DNA from: Prado023 sp963706885
Lineage (GTDB): Bacteria > Actinomycetota > Actinomycetes > S36-B12 > CAIYMF01
Direction of reading: 5' to 3'
DNA length: 47,114 nt
NCBI GenBank assembly: GCA_963706885.1
Contig: CAVPNX010000016.1
Coordinates: 1-47,114, forward strand
The notes under the pieces are model-generated. The model did no database searches and was not told the origin of the DNA. It worked only from the letters and a program-made list of their open reading frames with translations. Positions 37,324 through 43,936 of this stretch are shown piece after piece. The stretch's first letter is position 1; each line of letters begins with the position of its first letter. A program made the position numbers and the translations under genes.

Positions 37324-37350
37324 CGGGTCCCGCGCCGGGTCGGGGACCCG
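37324..37350 (+). terminator. Terminator hairpin after the RDD gene
   Basis: CGGGTCCC (37324-37331) pairs with GGGACCCG (37343-37350) over an 11-base loop, a few bases after the RDD stop and just before the GlnR box. There is no U-tract, as often in high-GC genomes. Confidence 0.55.
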
Positions 37351-37363
37351 CCTCGGACCACCC

Positions 37364-37401
37364 GTAACGCGCAGGAAACAATAGGGACACGGACGGGAAA
37401 T
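37364..37401 (+). promoter_or_regulatory. GlnR box of glnA (four half-sites)
   Basis: GTAAC-n6-GAAAC-n6-GACAC-n6-GAAAT at 37364-68, 37375-79, 37386-90 and 37397-401, with exact six-base spacings. This is the a1-b1-a2-b2 layout known for the actinobacterial nitrogen regulator GlnR. It lies about 100 bp before the glnA start. Confidence 0.85.
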
Positions 37402-37503
37402 CGAGCCCTCATAGCGTCCAGAGCGCAACGGCAGCCCCGGTGGCTGCCAATCCCGGACCCACACCTGGGTCGCATCACGCGCCCCTGCAACCAGGAGGTT
37501 GGT

Positions 37504-38937
37504 TTGTTCAGCACCGCGGACGAAGTCCTCAAGTTCATCAAGAAGGAGGACGTCCAGTTCGTCGATGTCCGCTTCTGCGACCTGCCCGGCGTCATGCAGC
37601 ACTTCAACGTGCCCGCCCAGGGACTCCCCGAGGAGTTCTTCACCGAGGGCCAGATGTTCGACGGATCCTCGATCCGCGGATTCCAGGCCATCCACGAGTC
37701 GGACATGAAGCTCATCCCCGACCTGGGCAGCGCCTACCTCGACCCCTTCCGGGTCGAGAAGACCCTGATCATCAACATGTCGATCCGTGACCCGTTCACC
37801 GACGAGCCGTACAGCCGGGACCCGCGCAACATCGCGATGAAGGCCGAGGCGTACCTGCAGTCGACCGGGATCGCCGACACCGCGTTCTTCGCGCCCGAGG
37901 CGGAGTTCTACATCTTCGACTCGGTGCGCTTCGAGACCAAGCAGAACGCCGGCTACTACTTCATCGACTCCGTCGAGGGCAAGTGGAACTCGGGCGCGGA
38001 GTACGAGGAGGATGGCACCCCGAACCGCGGGTACAAGACCCCCTACAAGGGTGGCTACTTCCCGGTCCCGCCGGTCGATCACTTCGCCGACCTGCGCGAC
38101 CAGATGAGCCTCAAGCTCGCCGAGGTCGGCCTGACCGTCGAGCGCGCCCACCACGAGGTCGGCACCGCCGGCCAGGCGGAGATCAACTACCGCTTCGACT
38201 CGCTGGCCAAGGCCGCCGATGACGTCATGAAGTTCAAGTACGTCATCAAGGGCGTGGGCTGGGAGGCCGGCAAGTCCGTGACCTTCATGCCGAAGCCGAT
38301 CTTCGGCGACAACGGCTCGGGCATGCATGTGCACCAGTCGCTGTGGAAGGACGGCAAGCCGCTGTTCTACGACGAGGCCGGCTACGGCGGACTGTCGGAC
38401 ATGGCACGTTGGTACATCGGCGGCCTGCTCAAGCACGCGCCCTCGCTGCTGGCGTTCACGAACCCGACGGTGAACTCCTACCACCGTCTGGTCCCCGGCT
38501 ACGAGGCCCCGGTCAACCTGGTCTACAGCCAGCGCAACCGCTCGGCGTGCATCCGCATCCCGATCACTGGCTCGAACCCGAAGGCCAAGCGCATCGAGTT
38601 CCGCGTGCCCGACCCGTCGAGCAACCCGTACCTGGCGTTCTCGGCGATGCTGATGGCCGGCTTGGACGGCATCAAGAACAAGATCGAGCCCCGCGAGCCG
38701 GTCGACAAGGACCTCTACGAGCTGCCCCCGGACGAGGCTGCGGACATCCCGCAGGTTCCCGGCTCGCTGCCCGAGGTTCTCGACGCGCTCGAGGCCGACC
38801 ACGCCTACCTGACCGAGGGCGGCGTGTTCACCGACGATCTGATCGAGACGTGGATCGCCTACAAGCGGGCCAATGAGGTGGACCCCATCCGCCTGCGCCC
38901 GCACCCGCACGAGTTCGAGCTGTACTACGACATCTGA
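37504..38937 (+). CDS. glnA: Glutamine synthetase type I
   Basis: Makes glutamine from glutamate, ammonia and ATP; dodecameric. 477 residues. It starts FSTADEVLKFIKKEDVQFVD at TTG 37504, five bases after AGGAGG (37493-37498); no ATG or GTG fits the family's N-terminus. Catalytic segments are MFDGSSIRGFQ, ffAPEAEFYIFD, VGTAGQAEINYRFDSL, NGSGMHVHQSLW and the C-terminal SSNPYLAFSAML. The adenylylation Tyr is in DKDLYELPPDEA, so covalent control by GlnE is possible. Transcription is probably controlled by GlnR through the box upstream. Confidence 0.96.
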   Translation: MFSTADEVLKFIKKEDVQFVDVRFCDLPGVMQHFNVPAQGLPEEFFTEGQMFDGSSIRGFQAIHESDMKLIPDLGSAYLDPFRVEKTLIINMSIRDPFTDEPYSRDPRNIAMKAEAYLQSTGIADTAFFAPEAEFYIFDSVRFETKQNAGYYFIDSVEGKWNSGAEYEEDGTPNRGYKTPYKGGYFPVPPVDHFADLRDQMSLKLAEVGLTVERAHHEVGTAGQAEINYRFDSLAKAADDVMKFKYVIKGVGWEAGKSVTFMPKPIFGDNGSGMHVHQSLWKDGKPLFYDEAGYGGLSDMARWYIGGLLKHAPSLLAFTNPTVNSYHRLVPGYEAPVNLVYSQRNRSACIRIPITGSNPKAKRIEFRVPDPSSNPYLAFSAMLMAGLDGIKNKIEPREPVDKDLYELPPDEAADIPQVPGSLPEVLDALEADHAYLTEGGVFTDDLIETWIAYKRANEVDPIRLRPHPHEFELYYDI

Positions 38938-39000
38938 TCGAACTGGCGCTTGACCTGCGACGATGCCCCTAGTGGGTAGCCGTCGGTAGCAGATCGCTAG

Positions 39001-39037
39001 CAGGAACCCTCCGCGAGCAATCCGCGGGGGGTTCCTG
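39001..39037 (+). terminator. Terminator of glnA
   Basis: A 15-bp stem with one G-T pair (CAGGAACCCTCCGCG at 39001-39015, complement at 39023-39037) and a 7-base loop, 64 bp after the glnA stop. Confidence 0.8.
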
Positions 39038-39095
39038 CACATTCAGGCGGCGCTCTGCCCCGGCGACCGAGTAGCGACCCGCCGGGCGGGGGCGG

Positions 39096-39279
39096 TCATC
39101 CCCCACGGAAGCCGTGACAGTCGGACCACGGGTCGTCGGCCTCCCGCTCGAGGGACTGGACCAGGCACTCACCCACGACCAGGCACGAGTCGCACGCCGA
39201 CCGAGCAGCCCGGTCAATACTCTGACCGTGCTCCGGGTAGAACCACGCCAGAGGCATCCGCGCACGCGGAAGACTCCCA
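39096..39279 (-). pseudogene. WhiB-like iron-sulfur regulator remnant, frame-shifted
   Basis: The bottom strand encodes LAWFYPEHGQSIDRAARS followed by ACDSCLVVGECL, the C-X2-C-X5-C pattern of WhiB proteins after their FFPE-like motif, and ends GFRGG where WhiB has its G(V/I)WGG turn. The first conserved Cys and Trp (WESSACADA) appear in another frame just upstream (39253-39279). A single extra base between them would join the two. No good start is visible beyond the Trp because stops precede it. It is about 61 codons, shorter than full WhiB proteins. Possibly of phage or plasmid origin. Confidence 0.5.
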
Positions 39280-39329
39280 CTATGGGTCGGGCTACACCGG
39301 CGACCCACCCGGGTTGTTGGGCCTACTCA

Positions 39330-39482
39330 CTAGCACTGCAGGAGCTCCTCGCAGCGCACCCGCATCCGGACCGCGAAGTTGGTGCCGTGCGATCCGGGGA
39401 GCCGCCACGTTGTGACTCCCAGCGCGTCACCGTTGCGGTCAAGTAGTGGGCCGCCGGGGTTGCCGGGGTTGATCACGGCATC
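39330..39482 (-). pseudogene. HtrA/trypsin-like serine protease C-terminal remnant, catalytic Ser replaced by Pro
   Basis: Fifty codons read DAVINPGNPGGPLLDRNG, GVTTWRLPGSHGTNFAVRM and then a stop. The first block matches the active-site motif of HtrA-type proteases (DAxINPGNSGGPL), except that the nucleophile codon is CCC (Pro) where TCC (Ser) is expected. A TGA lies two codons upstream in this frame, and I see no His or Asp of the triad in the 70 bp before it, so only the end of the domain is left. It is inactive as read. Confidence 0.55.
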
Positions 39483-39558
39483 ACGTCAAGCGGCGGGCGA
39501 TCTCCCCAACTGCCGACGGCGCCGATTGTCCGGTGCCATCGAAGAGGCCCAGACCCGA

Positions 39559-40209
39559 TCAGATGTCGCAGCCCCAGCCGTCGCCATCGGCGTCGAGGCG
39601 GTGGTAGTCGGTTCCGGTGATCTGGATCGGCTTGTACTGGTTCGGGATGTCACCGCAGTCCAGGTCCGGTCCCGATTGGTTCCAGGCCCCATCCACCACC
39701 TGTCCAGTACCGGTGGGACCGCCTGTGCTGCCGGTGATGCTGCCCACCCACGCGGAACCGCCGCACACGTCCCTCTTGGCCTTGTCCCACCGTACGTAGT
39801 TCGCCTGTTTGGGGTGCCAGGCGTAGCCGTCGCGGCTGTCGTAACGGGCCTTGGCGAAGCCGCCCTTGATCTGCGCTCCGCCCAGGTCCGTGCCTTTGTA
39901 GGACAGGTAGCGGAGGATGCGGCCGTAGCGGTCCTTGTTGTCGGTGCCACCGCCGGGATGGGTCAGGCGGACGGTGGAACCCCGCGGCGCGAGTCGCTTG
40001 GCCTTGCTCGTGGCCGCTTGGTTGCCGCACGAACCGCGCTCCGGAGTGTCGATTCCGATGACCCGGACGGTGCCCTTGGTGGTGACGACGGTGTCCCCGT
40101 CCACGACCCGGATCACCTTCGCCGTGGTCGCGGAGTCCGCGGCCGATGCCAGGGATGCTGGCGCGAGCGCCAACGCCCCGGCGACGGCGGCTGTGATCAG
40201 CGCTCGCAC
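39559..40209 (-). CDS. Secreted thermonuclease (SNase family) with C-terminal excalibur-like motif
   Basis: 216 residues. A signal peptide (ALITAAVAGALALAPASLASA) precedes a staphylococcal-nuclease-type domain: VIRVVDGDTVVTTKG, VRVIGIDTPERG (catalytic Arg, Asp, Glu) and DRYGRILRYLSY (second catalytic Arg). The C-terminus has LDCGDIPNQYKPIQITG and YHRLDADGDGWGCD, which matches the DxDxDGxxCE calcium motif of excalibur domains. It is expected to cleave extracellular DNA/RNA with Ca2+. The start ATG 40209 lies 13 bases inside the end of the upstream excalibur gene, so the two are coupled. Confidence 0.85.
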   Translation of the reverse strand: MRALITAAVAGALALAPASLASAADSATTAKVIRVVDGDTVVTTKGTVRVIGIDTPERGSCGNQAATSKAKRLAPRGSTVRLTHPGGGTDNKDRYGRILRYLSYKGTDLGGAQIKGGFAKARYDSRDGYAWHPKQANYVRWDKAKRDVCGGSAWVGSITGSTGGPTGTGQVVDGAWNQSGPDLDCGDIPNQYKPIQITGTDYHRLDADGDGWGCDI

Positions 40210-40493
40210 GCGATGCCGTCCTTGTCGCGGTCCAGTCCCTTGTTGCGGTCGTACAACGCGGCCCGCACCTTCGGGCTGTATGAGCTGTCTGCCCGGACCT
40301 TCTTCCCGCTGACCGTCTTCATGTTCACGGCCTTGCCTGTGCGGGCGACCCCACCGGCATACTCCTTGTTCAGCGCCGTGCAGTTCTTGTAGTTCTTCAC
40401 GGGCGCGGCCTGCGCAGCTGGAGCGGCGAACGCCGCGACCGTGAACACCATGGCACTGGCGCCGAGGCCGGCGACAATCTTCGTTGACTTCAT
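40197..40493 (-). CDS. Secreted excalibur calcium-binding domain protein
   Basis: 98 residues: a signal peptide (IVAGLGASAMVFTVAAFAAP ending AQA) and one excalibur domain, with YKNCTALNKEYAGGVAR at its start and DRDKDGIACE at its end (the Ca2+-binding loop and conserved Cys pair). The start is ATG 40493, eight bases after AAGG; ATG 40499 would leave no room for a ribosome site. It overlaps the nuclease gene by 13 bases. Both carry related calcium motifs, suggesting joint function outside the cell. Confidence 0.85.
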   Translation of the reverse strand: MKSTKIVAGLGASAMVFTVAAFAAPAAQAAPVKNYKNCTALNKEYAGGVARTGKAVNMKTVSGKKVRADSSYSPKVRAALYDRNKGLDRDKDGIACER

Positions 40494-41185
40494 GTCCATC
40501 ACCTTCGTTGGGTGGTCGACCAGGGTCGTGGTCGATGGCTCCGGGCGCCGGGCTTGTGGGCGGAGTCGGAGCGGATCTCTGTCGGGGGCCCGCGTGCTAG
40601 GGAACCCACTCGGCGGTCCGGGTTCTGCTTGCGTGGGTTCGCCGTTCCCCCGTCGCATCAACTGACTAATACCCCCCGGTCGGGCTGGTGAACCGGGACG
40701 TAGGTCCCGACTTCGATGCAGGCAACGTGCGGGCCAGCCCGAGCCCGCCTCAGGGAGTAGCTACGTCACGAGGAACGCCTCCTAAGCATCAGGACACAAG
40801 ACCCGGCAGACTAGACACGCCAAGACGTGGCCTCAGATCCGCCCGTCGCATCGGCACCAAATTCGAACGTCGCCGACAACCGGGCGGCTCCGGTGATCAT
40901 CTGCAGGGCGTCAGCAGCATTTGCACTACATCGACGTCCTGCATGCTTCCCGGCATGGTGCCCCCCCCGCACACTTCGGCTTCAGCGGCACTGGCACGGC
41001 GACAGGGAGTTGGCCGCACCGGAGCGGCTTCCGGACCGGCCCCACACAGCGGGCGGGTACTACACGCTCAACGGCTTCACCGTCTGCTTCGGCGCATGCA
41101 AGATGGGGCCGAACAGCCAGGTCAACTTCCAGGAGGGCCAGACAGTAACGGGTTTCCAGGTGGCGGGGTGCGGAGCTGACTCGGG
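40494..41185. other. Low-information region; possible broken ORF at its right end
   Basis: No gene I can support firmly. The top-strand frame ending at TAG 41195 closes with a protein-like stretch (GGYYTLNGFTVCFGACKMG, then NSQVNFQEGQTVTGF). A C8 run at 40971-40978 and protein-like text in another frame just before it (HFGFSGTGTATGSW) suggest a frame-shifted secreted protein. I recognise no family. It would overlap the yoeB stop by 10 bases. Confidence 0.25.
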
Positions 41186-41443
41186 CTATCCGTAGTGGTA
41201 GCGGCAGGCGGCGATGCGCACCGCGTCGCCGGCGATCTTGTAGACCAGGCGGTGCTCATCGGTGATGCGTCGTGACCAGTACCCGGCGAAGTCGTGCTTG
41301 AGCGCTTCGGGCTTGCCGATCCCGTCGTTGCCGCGGCGCTGGATGTCAGCCAGGAGGGTGTTGATGCGTGTGAGGACCCGGCGGTCCTGGGCCTGCCACC
41401 ACAGGTAGTCCTCCCAGGCGTTCTCGTCCCAGACGAGCAGCAC
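41186..41443 (-). CDS. yoeB: YoeB-type mRNA interferase toxin (Txe/YoeB family)
   Basis: A ribosome-dependent RNase of the RelE superfamily. 85 residues with the YoeB hallmarks: WDENAWEDYLWWQAQDRR at the start, INTLLADIQRRG, GKPEALKHDFAGYWSRRI, EHRLVYKI and the C-terminal CRYHYG, which includes the catalytic His-Tyr end. The start GTG 41443 is one base after the antitoxin stop (TGACGTG), so translation is coupled. The frame is intact and catalytic residues are present, so the toxin should be active. Confidence 0.92.
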   Translation of the reverse strand: MLLVWDENAWEDYLWWQAQDRRVLTRINTLLADIQRRGNDGIGKPEALKHDFAGYWSRRITDEHRLVYKIAGDAVRIAACRYHYG

Positions 41444-41444
41444 G

Positions 41445-41702
41445 TCAGGCGGTCTCGACCGGGTCGTGGGCGACGCCCCGCCCGGCTTCCAGCCGCTCCA
41501 TCGCATCAAGCAGGCGGCGGGCATTGGCTGGCGAACGCATCAGGTAGGCCGTCTCCTTGAGCGACTCATAGTCCTCGAGGGAGACCACGACCACGGGCTC
41601 GTGACCAGCGCGGGTGATGACGACTTCCTCGCGGTCGTTGATCACGCCATCGAGCATCTCGGCATAGCGCGCTCGCGACTCGGTGTAGCTCATCGTCTTC
41701 AT
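41445..41702 (-). CDS. yefM: YefM-type antitoxin (Phd/YefM family)
   Basis: 85 residues. The N-terminal DNA-binding/dimer domain reads MSYTESRARYAEMLDGVIND and EEVVITRAGHEPVVVVSLED, followed by YESLKETAYLMRSPANARRL, the segment that wraps YoeB, and a short acidic tail. ATG 41702 follows GGAGG at a good spacing. It is the first gene of the module and expected to repress its own promoter together with YoeB. Confidence 0.92.
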   Translation of the reverse strand: MKTMSYTESRARYAEMLDGVINDREEVVITRAGHEPVVVVSLEDYESLKETAYLMRSPANARRLLDAMERLEAGRGVAHDPVETA

Positions 41703-41713
41703 CCCGGACCTCC

Positions 41714-41731
41714 TGTACGGAAAACTGTACG
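41714..41731 (-). promoter_or_regulatory. YefM-YoeB operator, two TGTACG repeats
   Basis: TGTAC at 41714-41718 and 41726-41730 (CGTACA on the coding strand), repeated at exactly 12 bp. The E. coli YefM operator uses TGTACA cores with 12-bp centre spacing. It lies immediately upstream of the antitoxin ribosome site. Confidence 0.65.
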
Positions 41732-41975
41732 CCGTTGGCGTGCGCATGCGCAACTGCCCGGCCGCTACCGTCCAGCAGGGCCACGTGCCCCCCCTATCGG
41801 CGCCTGTCGCGCGCCCAGAAGGCGCCGGCACCAACGCCGGATCGCCGATTACCTTGTACGCCGGGTCTCGGGCCTGGGGGCCTTCGGCTCTGGGAGGGGG
41901 AGCCGGTCGCGGGGGATGATTGAGCGGAAGTGATGGCGATGACGGCGCGCTCCTGCCATCCGGGCGTCTCCGTGC

Positions 41976-42341
41976 TCATCCGGCCGTGACGGCGAACCAG
42001 CGACCCTCGGGGTCTGCGAATGCGAAGCTCCGCGTGCCCCCGTGCTCGCCTACCTCGCTCGCCTGCACACCACGCTCCACGAGGCCGGTGCGCGTGGCAT
42101 CGAGATCGTCGACCGCGAAGGCGATCGAGGGTGTTGCGAGGTCGAGCCCGTCCGGGTTGTCCTTCATCAGTTCGAGCGGCACGAGCTCGAACGCGAAGGG
42201 CTGGTCGGCGAACCCGACCTGCGCGATCGTGAACGTGCCTGCCTCGGTGCGCCGCTTCTCGACCATCCCGATCTGGTCGACCCAGAACCTGCGACAGGCT
42301 TCCGCGTCGTTCACGTAGAGGACGACGTATCCCACTCTCAT
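41976..42341 (-). CDS. VOC superfamily protein (glyoxalase/bleomycin-resistance fold)
   Basis: 121 residues forming one vicinal-oxygen-chelate unit with two beta-alpha-beta-beta-beta modules: VGYVVLYVNDAEACRRFWVD, FELVPLELM, then SIAFAVDDLDATRTGLVERG and FAFADPEGRWFAVTAG. Some metal ligands expected of true glyoxalases (the first His) are missing, so it may be a binding protein rather than an enzyme. ATG 42341 has a G-rich site before it. The 41732-41975 gap between it and yefM shows no gene. Confidence 0.8.
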   Translation of the reverse strand: MRVGYVVLYVNDAEACRRFWVDQIGMVEKRRTEAGTFTIAQVGFADQPFAFELVPLELMKDNPDGLDLATPSIAFAVDDLDATRTGLVERGVQASEVGEHGGTRSFAFADPEGRWFAVTAG

Positions 42342-42524
42342 CTGCGACCCCCTGGGCCCTGCAAGGACGTGGACGCTGGCGTGTCCGTCGAGTCTAGTCG
42401 TATGTACGTCAGCGGCAGTGCGGCACACATCAACCGCCCTCGACACCAGGTGCGTCCTCCCGACGCGCGTGACTGTCAGAGCGGAGGTCACGGCCGGGCA
42501 GCCCTCTAGATTGGCGACCCGGGG

Positions 42525-42637
42525 ACTCGGAGACTGTCCAACCCCGACGCGCTGGCCGACATCCGCGAAGCCGATGCCGCCTACCGCGCCGGTGACGTCG
42601 TCCGCGGCGTGGACGCCGTGCGCGCCCTGCGCCCTGA
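42525..42637 (+). pseudogene. Phd/YefM-type antitoxin C-terminal remnant
   Basis: LSNPDALADIREADAAYRAG followed by DVVRGVDAVRALRP is the characteristic C-terminal helix of Phd/YefM-type antitoxins paired with RelE toxins. The N-terminal DNA-binding half is missing, and a one-base loss puts the expected TGA (42635-42637) out of frame. The 180 bp upstream (42342-42524) show no gene. Confidence 0.55.
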
Positions 42638-42714
42638 CCGGGAGCGGCCCGTACGAACGTGTCGTCACCCAGCCCGCTGTCCGGGCGATCCAGACAGGGT
42701 TGCCCCTGCCCTGA
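42634..42714 (+). pseudogene. RelE-type toxin N-terminal remnant
   Basis: TGSGPYERVVTQPAVRAIQ then TGLP matches the first strand and helix of RelE toxins, then stops at 42712-42714 after only 26 codons. The start codon position now reads CTG within CTGA where an ATGA overlap with the antitoxin stop is expected. The remnant ends 3 bases before the 16-bp tandem repeats. Confidence 0.55.
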
Positions 42715-42716
42715 AG

Positions 42717-42780
42717 CAGGGTGCCCCACATCCAGGGTGCCCCACATCCAGGGTGCCCCACATCCAGGGTGCCCCACATC
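42717..42780. repeat. Four perfect tandem copies of a 16-bp unit
   Basis: CAGGGTGCCCCACATC repeats without mismatch at 42717, 42733, 42749 and 42765. It is non-coding (16 is not a multiple of 3) and lies between the RelE remnant and the next gene's promoter. Confidence 0.95.
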
Positions 42781-42848
42781 GCGGCGTGCCGGGCGCGGCT
42801 CGAGTTCTGGCGTAGCCAGTCGTCCGTGTCGTCTGTGCGTGCTTGGCG

Positions 42849-42854
42849 TAGGTT
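42849..42854 (+). promoter_or_regulatory. Leaderless -10 of the LD-carboxypeptidase gene
   Basis: TAGGTT lies six bases before ATG 42861, no ribosome site between. Confidence 0.5.
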
Positions 42855-42860
42855 CCCGGC

Positions 42861-43904
42861 ATGGAGTTGACCTCACCGAGGAAGGCCCGGGCGGGCGACA
42901 AGGTCGCCGTGATGTCGCCCTCGTTCGCCGCACCCGGGGTCGCTCCCGAGATTCACGAGCAGGCCCTTGCACGGCTCACGGCGCTCACCGGGCTGGTGCC
43001 AGTGGAGTTCCCGACCACGCGCATGCTCGGCGCGTCACCTCGACAGAGGGCCGCGGACCTGAATGCCGCGTTCGCCGATCCCGAGATCCGCGCGGTGCTG
43101 GCCACCATCGGCGGCGAGGACCAGATCACTGTCATCCCGCACCTCGATGCCCGCCTCATCGTGGCCGATCCGAAACCCTTCCTGGGCTACAGCGACAACA
43201 CCAACCTGCTCAACTGGCTGTGGACCAATGGCGTCGCCGGCTTCTACGGGGGATCCACCCAGGTCCACCTCGGACCTGGTCCGAACGTCGACCCGATCCA
43301 TGCCCTGTCCCTTCGCGCAGCCCTGCTGACCGGCGAACACCTCGACCTCACCGATCCCGGGGAGTCCGAGGACATCGGGCGCGACTGGAACGACCCGCGA
43401 GCCCTGCACGAGTTCGGCGACCGCGAAGCGACAGAACCGTGGACGTGGGCGGGACCCGCGCGATCCGTCACGGGTCGGACGTGGGGTGGCTGCATCGAAG
43501 TCGTCCAGTGGATCCTGACCGCTGGACGGTTCCCGGCCGACCCCACGGTGCTCGACGGTGGGGTGCTGCTGCTGGAGTCGTCCGAGGAGCTCATCCCGGC
43601 CCGTGAGTTCGGCTGGATCGTCAGGTCGCTGGGTGAGCGTGGCATCCTCGGGGCTGTCGAAGCTGTTGTCGTCGCGCGACCGCCGACGTCCGACTTCACG
43701 GTCCGACCCTCAGCCGCCGAGAGGCGCGCGAGCCGCGACGAGCAACGAGACACGGTCATCGACATGGTGCACGCCTACAACCCTGACGCGGTGATCGTGG
43801 TCGGTCCACCGTTCGGCCACACCCGGCCGCAGTGGATAGTCCCCTACGGCGGGCGCATGACCGTGGACGGAGCCGGTCACCGACTGTCGGCCGACTACAG
43901 CTGA
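42861..43904 (+). CDS. S66 family peptidase (LD-carboxypeptidase / MccF-like)
   Basis: 347 residues. S66 enzymes either trim the terminal D-Ala of murein tetrapeptides (LdcA) or cleave the amide of microcin C7-type nucleotide antibiotics (MccF). The catalytic triad is visible: Ser in FLGYSDNTNLL (about residue 111), Glu in LLLESSEELI (about 239) and His in PFGHTRPQWIV (about 320). The length and the insert around the Glu resemble MccF-like immunity proteins somewhat more than short LdcA. The frame is intact. It is not in an operon with cell-wall genes. Confidence 0.85.
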   Translation: MELTSPRKARAGDKVAVMSPSFAAPGVAPEIHEQALARLTALTGLVPVEFPTTRMLGASPRQRAADLNAAFADPEIRAVLATIGGEDQITVIPHLDARLIVADPKPFLGYSDNTNLLNWLWTNGVAGFYGGSTQVHLGPGPNVDPIHALSLRAALLTGEHLDLTDPGESEDIGRDWNDPRALHEFGDREATEPWTWAGPARSVTGRTWGGCIEVVQWILTAGRFPADPTVLDGGVLLLESSEELIPAREFGWIVRSLGERGILGAVEAVVVARPPTSDFTVRPSAAERRASRDEQRDTVIDMVHAYNPDAVIVVGPPFGHTRPQWIVPYGGRMTVDGAGHRLSADYS

Positions 43905-43936
43905 GCCCCGCCCCGCTCAGCGGCGCGGGAGGGCAG

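Noticed and set aside
42418..42714. A 98-residue gene spanning the RelBE remnant
   Set aside because: Only the last 26 codons resemble a protein family (RelE); the upstream part of the frame is out of phase with the antitoxin remnant and has no promoter or ribosome site.
42717..42780. 16-bp repeats as CRISPR or as a replication iteron cluster
   Set aside because: No spacers, so not CRISPR. No replication initiator gene or A/T-rich unwinding region nearby, so iterons are unsupported.
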